A DNA stretch of 6,780 nucleotides from Pseudomonadota bacterium (lineage in GTDB: Bacteria; Pseudomonadota; Alphaproteobacteria; Acetobacterales; Acetobacteraceae): positions 1-6,780 of the forward strand of contig JAFADX010000177.1 of assembly GCA_023424475.1 (NCBI GenBank), read 5' to 3'. This document shows, piece after piece, positions 1-6,233 of this stretch. Position numbers and translations under genes: made by a program. Position 1 is the stretch's first letter. Each line of letters starts with the position of its first letter. Below the pieces are notes generated by a model that saw nothing but the letters and a program-made list of their open reading frames with translations, did no database searches and was not told where the DNA came from.

Positions 1-9
1 GGACGCGCG

Positions 10-1218
10 TCACTGCCGGCCGGCCAGCCTCCCCGCATCACGATGCGACAGGAGCCCGGTCTTCAAACCGGCGAGGGTGCGCAGCATCTCGCGCCGCAGC
101 CACGGCACCAGCTTCATCCGATCGAACACCAGGTCGCGCAGCACCGGCAGGCTGCGGGAGTCGGCCTGGAAAAAGGGCGTCATGAGGGCGCTGGCGCGCT
201 GGTAGAAGCGGACATGCGCGCGCCGCGCGGCGGCATAGAGCGGGAAGGCCGCGCCGGGCGCCGGCGCGGCGGCGAGCGCATCGGCCAGCGCCAGCGCATC
301 GAGCAGCGCGGAATTCGCCCCCTGCCCCAGTTGCGGCGAGGTCGCATGCGCGGCGTCCCCGATCAGCACCAGCCGCCCGCGCCAGGGACGACGCGCGGTG
401 AACTGGACGTAGCGCGCCGGCATGAAGGCCTCCGGCCCGCGCAATGCGGCCAGCACGGGCGCAACCGGAGGCCAGAGGGCTGAGGCCTCGTCGCGCCAGG
501 CGTCGAAGCGCGCGGCCCAGCCGGGATGGTCCCCGGGCTTGAGCGACCAGAACAGGGCGGCGAGCGGCGGCCCGCCGGGCTCGGCGCGCCCCACCGGCAG
601 CCAGCCCAGCATGATGCGCGCGGCGACGTAGCGTTGCAGCAGCATCCCCGGCGCGAGGCCGGGATCGGGCACGCTGGCCCATACCGCGCCGTAGGCGAAG
701 GCCCGTGGCGCGCCCGCTTCGACGAGGCCGCGCAGCGAGGAGCGCGCGCCGGAGGCGTCGATGGCGATGTCGGCCTCGGCGATCGGGGGACCCTGCGCGC
801 CGAGGAGCCGGATGCGGCTGCCGTCATCCTCGACGCCCCGGACATCGCAGCCCGTCGCGATGCGCGCGCCCGAACCCGCGAAGGCGCGCCACAAGGCGCC
901 ATGCAGCGCCGCGCGATGCACCGCGACGGCGTGCAGGCCGGGGGCGAGATCCCCGTAGCCGAGGTCGAAGACCGTCGCGCCGCGATCCGTCGTGCCGTGC
1001 AGCCGCGTGATGCGCGCGCCGAGGGCTTCGATCTCCTCCCGCAGCCCCAGCCGGTCGAGCGCCGCGAGCCCTGTCGGCTGGATCATCAGGCCCGACCCCA
1101 CCGGGCGGGATTCGCCGAACCGTTCGTGCACCGTCACGCGATGGCCGGCGCGCGCGAGCAGCGTCGCGACGGCGAGGCCGGCGACGCCGGCCCCGATCAC
1201 CGCGACCTCGAGGCTCAT
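10..1218 (-). CDS. FAD-dependent monooxygenase (salicylate hydroxylase / UbiH-like group A flavoprotein)
   Basis: This 402-residue flavoprotein, about the usual family length, is predicted to hydroxylate an aromatic or other small organic substrate using FAD, NAD(P)H and O2 in the cytoplasm; the substrate cannot be read from sequence. The N-terminal Rossmann dinucleotide site GAGVAG is at residues 9-14, with the acidic end of the second beta strand at HE 31-32. The middle motif reads DASGARSSLR (154-163), where the usual form is ADGxxSxxR, so the family's Asp-Gly is Ser-Gly here. The second FAD motif is intact: GDAAHATSPQLGQGAN (287-302), followed by the typical DALALADAL. The frame stays open upstream to 1377, but the family N-terminus begins at the ATG at 1216-1218, so I chose that start. 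No Shine-Dalgarno is visible there, and an 11-bp hairpin ends six bases upstream. It is the last gene of the minus-strand run, 85 bases after gluconokinase. The family call is firm; the function is not. Confidence 0.9.
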   Translation of the reverse strand: MSLEVAVIGAGVAGLAVATLLARAGHRVTVHERFGESRPVGSGLMIQPTGLAALDRLGLREEIEALGARITRLHGTTDRGATVFDLGYGDLAPGLHAVAVHRAALHGALWRAFAGSGARIATGCDVRGVEDDGSRIRLLGAQGPPIAEADIAIDASGARSSLRGLVEAGAPRAFAYGAVWASVPDPGLAPGMLLQRYVAARIMLGWLPVGRAEPGGPPLAALFWSLKPGDHPGWAARFDAWRDEASALWPPVAPVLAALRGPEAFMPARYVQFTARRPWRGRLVLIGDAAHATSPQLGQGANSALLDALALADALAAAPAPGAAFPLYAAARRAHVRFYQRASALMTPFFQADSRSLPVLRDLVFDRMKLVPWLRREMLRTLAGLKTGLLSHRDAGRLAGRQ

Positions 1219-1224
1219 GCGGAA

Positions 1225-1249
1225 GGCGCGAAGGCGAAGCCTTCGCGCC
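1225..1249 (-). terminator. Perfect 11-bp hairpin between gluconokinase and monooxygenase genes
   Basis: Positions 1225-1235 and 1239-1249 are perfect inverted repeats (GGCGCGAAGGC and its complement) around a three-base loop. The hairpin lies 55 bases beyond the gluconokinase stop and six bases before the monooxygenase ATG. It could terminate the gnd-gntK transcript, but no T-tract follows on the minus strand (only TTCCGC before the ATG), so factor-dependent ending or a translational role at the next gene are equally open. Its core, CGAAGG-N5-CCTTCG (1229-1245), recurs at 4798-4814. Confidence 0.45.
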
Positions 1250-1303
1250 GCCCGAACGCCGGCCTCGGCGTCACCGCACCGGCGGCGGGCCGCGTGCCAG
1301 GAT

Positions 1304-1822
1304 TCACGCGATGTCGCCGCGCCGGCGCAGGGCGAGGACGGCCTCGGCGACGACCGCCGGCGGCTCCGGGCCGACATCGAGGTCGATGACGTCGCCTTCC
1401 GCGCCCGGCGGCTCCAGCGTCGCGAACTGGCTCGCGAGCAGCGAGGCCGGCATGAAATGCCCGGTGCGCGCGGCCTGGCGCGCCATGATGAGCTCCGGCG
1501 CGCCGGTCAGGTGCAGGAAGCGCAGATCGGCATGGCCGTCGCGCAGCACGTCGCGATAGGCGCGCTTCAGCGCCGAGCAGCCGATGACGACCGGCGCGCC
1601 CGCCGCCCGCGCCTCGCCGATGCGCGCGGCGATGGCGCGCAGCCAGGGCCGGCGGTCCTCGTCGGTGAGCGGCGTTCCGGCGGACATCTTCGCCACGTTC
1701 GATGCGGGGTGGAAGCCGTCGCCGTCCTCGAAGGGCCAGCCGAGGCGTCCGGCGAGCAGCGTGCCGATGGTCGTCTTGCCGCTGCCCGAGACGCCCATCA
1801 CGACGATCGCGGCGAGGCTCAT
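1304..1822 (-). CDS. gntK: Gluconokinase (ATP:D-gluconate 6-phosphotransferase)
   Basis: The enzyme phosphorylates D-gluconate with ATP to 6-phosphogluconate, feeding the pentose phosphate or Entner-Doudoroff routes in the cytoplasm. The 172 residues match the usual length of the GntK/IdnK family. The P-loop GVSGSGKTT is at residues 10-18. The family's substrate-region signature FEDGDGFHP is at 31-39, followed by AKMSAGTPLTDEDRRPWL (44-61). The CSALKRAYRDVLR block is at 82-94, and TGHFMPASLLASQFATLE at 120-137. The start ATG (1820-1822) overlaps the stop of gnd in an ATGA, so translation is probably coupled; only a weak, distant GGAG precedes it. Together with gnd it converts gluconate to ribulose-5-phosphate. 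No gluconate transporter or GntR-type regulator lies in the window. The identification is firm. Confidence 0.96.
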   Translation of the reverse strand: MSLAAIVVMGVSGSGKTTIGTLLAGRLGWPFEDGDGFHPASNVAKMSAGTPLTDEDRRPWLRAIAARIGEARAAGAPVVIGCSALKRAYRDVLRDGHADLRFLHLTGAPELIMARQAARTGHFMPASLLASQFATLEPPGAEGDVIDLDVGPEPPAVVAEAVLALRRRGDIA

Positions 1823-2802
1823 CCGTTCTTCGGCTCCAGATGCCCGCCGAAGCCCGCGCGCATGGCCGAGAGCGCCTTGCCCGCGAAATGCCCCTCGTCG
1901 CGCGAGGCGAAGCGGGAGAACAGCGCCGCGGTCAGCACGGGGGCGGAAACGGCGGTCTCGACCGCCTGCTGCACCGTCCAGCGCCCTTCGCCGGAATCGC
2001 CGACGCGGCCGGAATACGCCGCCAGGTCCGGATCCTCGGCGAGCGCCGCCGCGGTCAGGTCGAGCAGCCAGGACGTGACGACCGAGCCGCGCCGCCAGAC
2101 CTCGGCGACGTCGGCGATGTCGACGGCGATACGCTGCGCCTCCGGCAACTCCGGACTGTCGGCATGGCGGAGCAGGTCGAGGCCCTCGGCCAGCGCCTGC
2201 ATCATCCCGTATTCGATGCCGTTGTGGGCCATCTTCACGAGGTGGCCGGCGCCATGGCCGCCGCAATGCAGCCAGCCTTCCTCGACATTCGGCGCGCGGC
2301 CTTCGCGGCGCGGCGTCGCGGGAATCCCGCCGCGGCCGGGCGCGAGGGCGGCGAAGACCGGGGCCAGCCGCGCGACGGGCTCCGCCTCGCCCCCGATCAT
2401 CAGGCAATAGCCGCGTTCGAGGCCCCAGACCCCGCCGGAAGTGCCGATATCGAGGTAGTGCACGCCCTTCGCCTTCAGCGCGGCAGCGCGGCGGACGTCG
2501 TCCTTCCAGTGGGTGTTGCCGCCGTCGATCGCGACGTCGCCCGGGGACAACAGATCGCCGAGGGCGGCGATCGCATCCTCGGTCGGCGCGCCGTGGGGCA
2601 GCATGACCCAGACCGCGCGCGGACCGGCGAGGCCCGCGACCACGCCGGCGAGGTCCGCCGCGCCGGCCGCGCCGTCGGCGACCACGGCGGCGACGGCCGC
2701 CTGGTCCCGGTCCCACGCGACGCAGCGATGGCCCGCGCGCATCAGCCGGCGCGCGATGTTCGCCCCCATGCGCCCGAGGCCGACGATCCCGATCTCCGCC
2801 AT
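1819..2802 (-). CDS. gnd: 6-phosphogluconate dehydrogenase, decarboxylating, short form
   Basis: The enzyme oxidatively decarboxylates 6-phosphogluconate to ribulose-5-phosphate, CO2 and a reduced nicotinamide cofactor. At 327 residues it belongs to the short class (about 300-335), not the long form of about 470 residues. The Rossmann motif GLGRMGANIARRL is at residues 8-20, and the second strand ends WDRD (30-33) rather than the NR-x-x-K type of NADP enzymes, which hints at NAD preference (inference). The substrate loop IDGGNTHWKDD is at 92-102. GTSGGVWGLERGYCLMIGG is at 120-138, where the class carries its S/T-GG signature. The catalytic helix HLVKMAHNGIEYG (187-199) supplies Lys190 and Glu197. 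GDSGEGRWT (268-276) is also typical. The ATG at 2800-2802 has a good Shine-Dalgarno (2811-2816). The stop overlaps the gluconokinase start by four bases, giving a compact gluconate module. No zwf or edd/eda gene is in view. Confidence 0.95.
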   Translation of the reverse strand: MAEIGIVGLGRMGANIARRLMRAGHRCVAWDRDQAAVAAVVADGAAGAADLAGVVAGLAGPRAVWVMLPHGAPTEDAIAALGDLLSPGDVAIDGGNTHWKDDVRRAAALKAKGVHYLDIGTSGGVWGLERGYCLMIGGEAEPVARLAPVFAALAPGRGGIPATPRREGRAPNVEEGWLHCGGHGAGHLVKMAHNGIEYGMMQALAEGLDLLRHADSPELPEAQRIAVDIADVAEVWRRGSVVTSWLLDLTAAALAEDPDLAAYSGRVGDSGEGRWTVQQAVETAVSAPVLTAALFSRFASRDEGHFAGKALSAMRAGFGGHLEPKNG

Positions 2803-2810
2803 GCGGCTTT

Positions 2811-2816
2811 CCTCCC
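2811..2816 (-). promoter_or_regulatory. Ribosome binding site of gnd
   Basis: On the minus strand GGGAGG stands eight bases before the ATG at 2802. It fixes the gnd start and is the clearest Shine-Dalgarno in the minus-strand run; the serine hydrolase and monooxygenase starts lack one. Confidence 0.75.
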
Positions 2817-2840
2817 TGGCCTCGTGCGATGGTGGCCTCG

Positions 2841-2870
2841 CCGCGCGGGGCGGCGCAACGCTCCGCGCGG
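2841..2870 (-). terminator. 12-bp GC hairpin between serine hydrolase and gnd
   Basis: The arms 2841-2852 and 2859-2870 pair over 12 positions, one of them a G-T wobble, around the six-base loop GCGCAA; the outer eight pairs are CCGCGCGG on both sides. It begins 16 bases past the serine hydrolase stop codon and ends 24 bases before the gnd ribosome binding site. It is best read as an end or attenuation point for the hydrolase transcript. No T-run follows, so intrinsic termination is uncertain. Confidence 0.4.
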
Positions 2871-2885
2871 CGTGGCGTGGCGTGG
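2871..2885. repeat. Three tandem copies of the pentamer CGTGG
   Basis: CGTGG occurs three times in a row (2871-2875, 2876-2880, 2881-2885) directly downstream of the serine hydrolase stop codon and abutting the hairpin. The copies are exact, but the array is short. It may be a slippage tract; no function is evident. Confidence 0.6.
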
Positions 2886-2886
2886 A

Positions 2887-3996
2887 TCAGCCCGCCAGGG
2901 CTGCGCGCACGCGGCCGATGAAGCCGTCCATCGACGCCGGGTCCGTCCATCGCAGCACCGCGACGATACCGCTCGAGGGATCGACCCAAGTCAGGTTGCC
3001 CCCCGCCCCGGAAGCGAAGAAGGCGTCCCGCGCCGCGGAGGGGTAGCGCTTCCCGTCGGAGTTCAGCCACCACAGGAAGCCGTAGTGCGGGTTCAGCGGG
3101 CAGGGTTCGGTGGACAGGCCGAACCAGGCGCCGGGCAGCACCGCCCGCCCGTCCCACAGCCCGCGCGCCAGGGCGAGCAGCCCGATGCGGGCCTGGTCCT
3201 CGGCATGGATCGAGATGCCGCCGCCCCAATGCGTGCCGCCCGGCACCGACTGCACCCGCCGCCCGTCCCCGAGCGTGATCCAGGAGGTGCGATAGCCGTC
3301 CCAGCGCCAGTCCGTGGACCCGCCGACCGGCCCGAGGATGCGCTCGCGGAACACCTCCGGCAGCGGCTTCCGGAACACCCGCAGCAGGGACAACGACAGC
3401 CGGTTCACCCGGATGTCGTTGTATTCCCAGTGCGTGCCGGCGGGCTCCAGGGCGCGTTCGCCCTTCTTCCCCTGCCCCTCGACGCCGAGGTTGCGGCCGC
3501 GGTCGATGGAATCCGCCTTGCCGAACAGCGTTCCCTCCCATTCGGAGGTGTTGGTCAGCAGGTGCCGCCAGGTGATCGGCGCGTTCTGAGCACTGTCGAA
3601 GCCGCCATCGTCGACCAGTTCGCGCACCGGCCGGTCGATGTCCGGGATCAGCCCGTCGGCGACCGCGATCCCGGCCAGCAGCGAGAGGTAGGATTTCGCG
3701 ATCGAGAAGGTCTGGCTGACCTCCCGCGTGTCGCCCCAGCGCGCCGCCAGCAGGCCGTTGCGCGTGACGAGCCCGCACGGGGCGCCGCGCGGCCAGAGCG
3801 GGCCGAGCACCTCGTTGCCCGGCGGCGGCTCGAAGGCGCCGCGGCCGATATGGCCGGCGAGGTCGTAGGGCCAGGGGGTCTCGTGGGCCGCGGCGAAGGC
3901 GACGGCCTCGGCAAGCTTCTCGGCATCGAAGCCGAGCGCGGCGGGCGCGGCCTCGGGCCAGGGGGCGGGATGGGCGGTGGGGAAGGTGATGCTCAT
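2887..3996 (-). CDS. Serine hydrolase, beta-lactamase / penicillin-binding-protein fold (class C family)
   Basis: This 369-residue protein belongs to the broad class C beta-lactamase-like hydrolase family, whose members cleave esters or amides through an acyl-serine intermediate; the substrate is unknown. The catalytic SxxK is SIAK at 98-101 in TFSIAKSYLSLL. Leu-rich LADGLIPDIDRPV-like sequence follows (here VADGLIPDIDRPV, 112-124), then the typical ITWRHLLTNTS (141-151). The second catalytic motif is Tyr192 in WEYNDIRVN (190-198), a Y-N-D form instead of Y-x-N. GGTHWGGGISIHAEDQARIG (253-272) matches the usual Gly-rich segment. Near the C-terminus FASGAGGN (327-334) occupies the place of the third motif, and the usual H/K of (H/K)xG is missing. 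No signal peptide is apparent, so it is probably cytoplasmic. The ATG at 3994-3996 has no good Shine-Dalgarno. It may lie close to the transcription start, since weak -35/-10-like boxes (TTGGAG, CATGGT, 17 apart) sit just upstream. It is divergent from the DsbA-like gene. Confidence 0.9.
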   Translation of the reverse strand: MSITFPTAHPAPWPEAAPAALGFDAEKLAEAVAFAAAHETPWPYDLAGHIGRGAFEPPPGNEVLGPLWPRGAPCGLVTRNGLLAARWGDTREVSQTFSIAKSYLSLLAGIAVADGLIPDIDRPVRELVDDGGFDSAQNAPITWRHLLTNTSEWEGTLFGKADSIDRGRNLGVEGQGKKGERALEPAGTHWEYNDIRVNRLSLSLLRVFRKPLPEVFRERILGPVGGSTDWRWDGYRTSWITLGDGRRVQSVPGGTHWGGGISIHAEDQARIGLLALARGLWDGRAVLPGAWFGLSTEPCPLNPHYGFLWWLNSDGKRYPSAARDAFFASGAGGNLTWVDPSSGIVAVLRWTDPASMDGFIGRVRAALAG

Positions 3997-4071
3997 GGCG
4001 GCGGACCATGCGCGGAAGCGGGCTCGCCTCCAAGGGGGGCAGCGCCTTGTGCCGGCAGCACTGCGCACCCA

Positions 4072-4098
4072 TCCTCGGGTCTGGCAGAGACCGAGGAG
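4072..4098 (+). promoter_or_regulatory. 5' leader hairpin that pairs with the ribosome binding site of the DsbA-like gene
   Basis: TCCTCGGGTCT (4072-4082) and AGACCGAGGA (4088-4097) are complementary over ten pairs with one bulged G (4077), around loop GGCAG (4083-4087). The right arm contains most of GAGGAG (4093-4098), the Shine-Dalgarno that lies six bases before the ATG at 4105. If transcribed, the leader would hide the ribosome binding site. Weak promoter-like boxes (TTGTGC at 4047-4052, CATCCT at 4070-4075, spacing 17) would start the RNA near 4082, which would remove the left arm. So the real start site decides whether the hairpin forms. Confidence 0.45.
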
Positions 4099-4104
4099 CC
4101 CGCC

Positions 4105-4779
4105 ATGGAGACCCTGCATCCCACCGCCGGCCGCCTCGAGATCGTCTCCGACGCCATCTGCCCCTGGTGCTGGATCGGCAAGACGAACCTCGATGCCGCG
4201 CTCGAGATGCTGCGCCCGGAAGGACTGACCTTCGAGATCGGCTGGCTGCCCTACCAGCTGAACCCCGACATGCCGCCCGAGGGCGTCGAGCGGGCCGCCT
4301 ATCGCACCCGGAAGTTCGGGTCCCTGGAGAAATCGCAGCAACTCGACGCCCAGGTCGCCGAGGCGGGCCGCGCCGCCGGCATCGCCTTCCGCCACGACCT
4401 GATGGCACGCACGCCGAACACGGTCGAGGCGCACCGCCTGGTCCGCCTCGCGGGCCCGGCAGGCGTGCAGCACGCGGTCGTGGAGCGGCTGTTCCGCGCC
4501 TATTTCCGGGAAGGCAAGGACGTGGGCGACCCCGTGGTGCTGGCCGCCGAGGGCCGCGCGGCAGGCATGCCCGAGGACGCGGTCGCCGCCTTCGCCGCCG
4601 GCGAGGCCGGCCGCGAGGAGGTGATCGGCGAGAGCCTCGGCCTCGCCCAGGCGGGCATCAGCGGCGTGCCGTCCTTCCTGCTGGACCGGCACTTCCTCTT
4701 TTCCGGCGCCATGCCGGCGGAACGGATGGCGGCCGGCTTCCGCCGCGCGGTGGAGATCCTGCGCAGCCAGGCGGCCTGA
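4105..4779 (+). CDS. DsbA family oxidoreductase, FrnE-like thiol-disulfide oxidoreductase
   Basis: This 224-residue protein has the DSBA thioredoxin-like fold with helical insertion seen in cytoplasmic FrnE-type disulfide oxidoreductases and 2-hydroxychromene-2-carboxylate isomerases. The first strand, RLEIVSDAICPWCWIG (10-25), carries the redox-type CPWC motif (Cys19, Cys22), which favours a thiol-disulfide function over the isomerase. WLPYQLNPDMP (47-57) and the NTVEAHRLVRLA block (105-116) are characteristic of the FrnE branch. The cis-proline loop is GVPSFLL (187-193, Pro189), followed by FLFSGAMP (197-204). No signal peptide precedes the fold, so it should act in the cytoplasm; likely roles are redox homeostasis or oxidative-stress tolerance (inference). 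The ATG at 4105 has GAGGAG six bases upstream. It is transcribed alone, divergent from the serine hydrolase and convergent with the patatin gene. Family confidence is high; physiological partner unknown. Confidence 0.93.
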   Translation: METLHPTAGRLEIVSDAICPWCWIGKTNLDAALEMLRPEGLTFEIGWLPYQLNPDMPPEGVERAAYRTRKFGSLEKSQQLDAQVAEAGRAAGIAFRHDLMARTPNTVEAHRLVRLAGPAGVQHAVVERLFRAYFREGKDVGDPVVLAAEGRAAGMPEDAVAAFAAGEAGREEVIGESLGLAQAGISGVPSFLLDRHFLFSGAMPAERMAAGFRRAVEILRSQAA

Positions 4780-4797
4780 AGCGCCTCAGACCACGCC

Positions 4798-4814
4798 CGA
4801 AGGTTTCACCTTCG
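4798..4814 (+). terminator. Hairpin CGAAGG-N5-CCTTCG after the DsbA-like gene
   Basis: A six-bp perfect stem (4798-4803 with 4809-4814) encloses loop TTTCA, 18 bases past the stop codon of the DsbA-like gene. No T-run follows, but position between convergent genes makes an end-of-transcript role likely. The stem sequence and loop length equal the core of the hairpin at 1225-1249. Confidence 0.4.
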
Positions 4815-4874
4815 TGCCCCTCATGCGCCGGGCGGGCCGCAGCCGTGGCCCTTGGCCTCGTCGCACCTGCGGCG

Positions 4875-4890
4875 GCGCCCGTTCGGGCGC
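4875..4890. terminator. GC hairpin between convergent DsbA-like and patatin genes
   Basis: GCGCCCG (4875-4881) and CGGGCGC (4884-4890) form a seven-bp inverted repeat with two bases between, in practice a six-bp stem with a GTTC tetraloop. It lies 44 bases beyond the patatin stop on the minus strand and could serve either convergent transcript. There is no T-tract. The rest of 4780-4934 holds no supportable gene. Confidence 0.35.
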
Positions 4891-4934
4891 TCGGCCCTCC
4901 CGGCCGCGAGCCGGACATTCGTCCGCTCCTGGCA

Positions 4935-6143
4935 TCAGACCGGCGGGGCCTTCAGCCAGTCATAGCCGCTGCGCGCCTTGTCCTCGGCATAGTGGAAGAG
5001 CGCGCGCATGTAGCCCGGATCGAAGCGCGCGACCGGCATCGGCGTGAAGTCGTCGCCGATGACGGCGAGGTTGAATCCGATGCCGTCGCGCTCCGTATTG
5101 TCGTGGATGCGCCAGACGTCGCCGAGGCCATTGGCCCGGATCAGCGCCGCGATGGCGCGCTCGGCGATCGAGATGCTCCAGAGGCCGACCGGCATCGGCG
5201 CGCCGTGAAGCCGGGTATTGCAGATGATGTAGGCCTCGGCCGAGGGCACCGGCAGGCCCCGCCGCATCCTCTCCCGGCGCTGCGCGCCGAGTTCCGCCGG
5301 ATAGACGAAGGTCTGCGCGAGGGCGCCGCCGTCGACGTGCATTTCCTCGAAGCGGCGCCCGTCGAGCGTCACATCGATCATGCTCGGCGGGAAGAGCCCG
5401 GGTATGGCGGCCGAGGCCAGCAGGACCTGGCGCATGAGGTTGAGCGCGCCCCGATGCCCGCTCGCGGCGATGGCGCCGAGGTTCCACCATACCGCTGCCT
5501 GCGCATCGAGGTTCACCGTGCCGACGAGCAGCAGGCGGCCTTCCGCGTGACCGCGCGCGATCTCGGCCATCATGCGCGCATCCAGGTGCTCGGAGATGGT
5601 GGCGAGGAGCGGGGCGTTGTCCGCCAGGCTCTCGCCCACCGCACCGCCGACCAGGCCGCGCGGCCGCATGACCTTGTCCACGGTGAGGTTGCTGAACAGG
5701 TCCCGCAGTTCCGCGTCCCGCGAGGAGCCTATGAAGGCGAAGGGGGCGATCAAGGCGCCGACGCTGACGCCGGTGACGAGATGGAAGGTCGGGCGTGAGC
5801 CATGGGCGCTCCAGCCGCTCAGCACGCCGGCCCCGAAGGCGCCGTTCTCGCCGCCGCCCGACAGGGCCAGGACGCGCTTGTCGAGCAGCGGCTCGGCCGA
5901 GGCCGGCAACCCCATGGCGACCTGCCGGCGGTGCGTTGCCGAGGCGAGGCCCCGCACCAGCGCATCGGTGCCGCCCGGCGCCGAGAGCATGTAGCGCTCA
6001 TCCGGTATGCCGAGGGCCGTGGCCTCGGCCGCGCGCCCGGCCGGCACGGCGGGCCCGCGGGGGTCCGGCCGATATCCGTTCAGCCAGGCTCCCGCAGCCC
6101 CGACGCCCCCGAGGGCGAGCATTCCACGACGCGTGAATCCCAT
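4935..6143 (-). CDS. Patatin-like phospholipase with Tat-type signal sequence
   Basis: This is a predicted patatin-family lipid acyl hydrolase using a Ser-Asp dyad. Numbered from the ATG at 6143 (402 residues), the N-terminus MGFTRRGMLALGG has a TRRGML twin-arginine motif and a hydrophobic stretch to about residue 21, consistent with Tat export or membrane anchoring. No cysteine lipobox is present. The oxyanion loop SGGGENGAFGAG is at 95-106, the nucleophile elbow GVSVG at 125-129 (Ser127), the ASAAIPGLFPP block at 243-253, and the catalytic Asp271 in VDGG (270-273). Thus all catalytic elements are present. In-frame alternatives are ATGs at 6161 and 6173 and a TTG at 6218. None has a convincing Shine-Dalgarno. 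I chose 6143 because it places the twin arginines at residues 5-6 and has a purine-rich GGGACGGAAG just upstream. It follows the small membrane-protein gene on the same strand with a 90-base gap and may share its promoter. Substrate unknown. Confidence 0.9.
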   Translation of the reverse strand: MGFTRRGMLALGGVGAAGAWLNGYRPDPRGPAVPAGRAAEATALGIPDERYMLSAPGGTDALVRGLASATHRRQVAMGLPASAEPLLDKRVLALSGGGENGAFGAGVLSGWSAHGSRPTFHLVTGVSVGALIAPFAFIGSSRDAELRDLFSNLTVDKVMRPRGLVGGAVGESLADNAPLLATISEHLDARMMAEIARGHAEGRLLLVGTVNLDAQAAVWWNLGAIAASGHRGALNLMRQVLLASAAIPGLFPPSMIDVTLDGRRFEEMHVDGGALAQTFVYPAELGAQRRERMRRGLPVPSAEAYIICNTRLHGAPMPVGLWSISIAERAIAALIRANGLGDVWRIHDNTERDGIGFNLAVIGDDFTPMPVARFDPGYMRALFHYAEDKARSGYDWLKAPPV

Positions 6144-6193
6144 CTTCCGTCCCGCATCCATCCGGCCTGTCATGTTGACCGGGAACGAGAGAT

Positions 6194-6216
6194 GGGACCG
6201 TGTCGTAGCCGATCCC
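6194..6216 (-). other. Imperfect hairpin between the small membrane-protein gene and patatin
   Basis: GGGACCG (6194-6200) pairs with CGATCCC (6210-6216) over seven positions, one a G-T wobble, with a nine-base loop. On the minus strand it lies 17 bases beyond the stop of the 59-residue gene and is followed by pyrimidine-rich ATCTCTCGTTCCC rather than a true T-run. It could be a weak terminator or only partial attenuation. The stem is short enough to be chance in this GC-rich DNA. Confidence 0.25.
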
Positions 6217-6233
6217 AATGCCGGGACCGCGGC

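Noticed and set aside
1219..1377. N-terminal extension of the monooxygenase to the ATG at 1377
   Set aside because: The extra 53 residues are Arg/Ala-rich, overlap the gluconokinase gene and precede a Rossmann fold that normally starts at the N-terminus.
1304..4408. Continuous minus-strand open frame of over 1000 codons containing gluconokinase at its end
   Set aside because: Only the last 172 codons match a family. Upstream the frame runs out of phase through gnd and the serine hydrolase and is Arg/Ala/Gly-rich, as expected of a high-GC shadow frame.
3997..4692. Upstream extension of the serine hydrolase frame
   Set aside because: It lies antisense to the DsbA-like gene and shows no family similarity; the hydrolase begins at 3996.
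1702..4779. Continuous plus-strand open frame of over 1000 codons ending in the DsbA-like gene
   Set aside because: Sequence before 4105 is antisense to well-supported minus-strand genes and has no recognisable domain. The DsbA fold begins at ATG 4105 with a proper ribosome binding site.
4008..5798. Long plus-strand frame antisense to the patatin gene
   Set aside because: Composition is that of a shadow frame, and the patatin motifs on the other strand are unambiguous.
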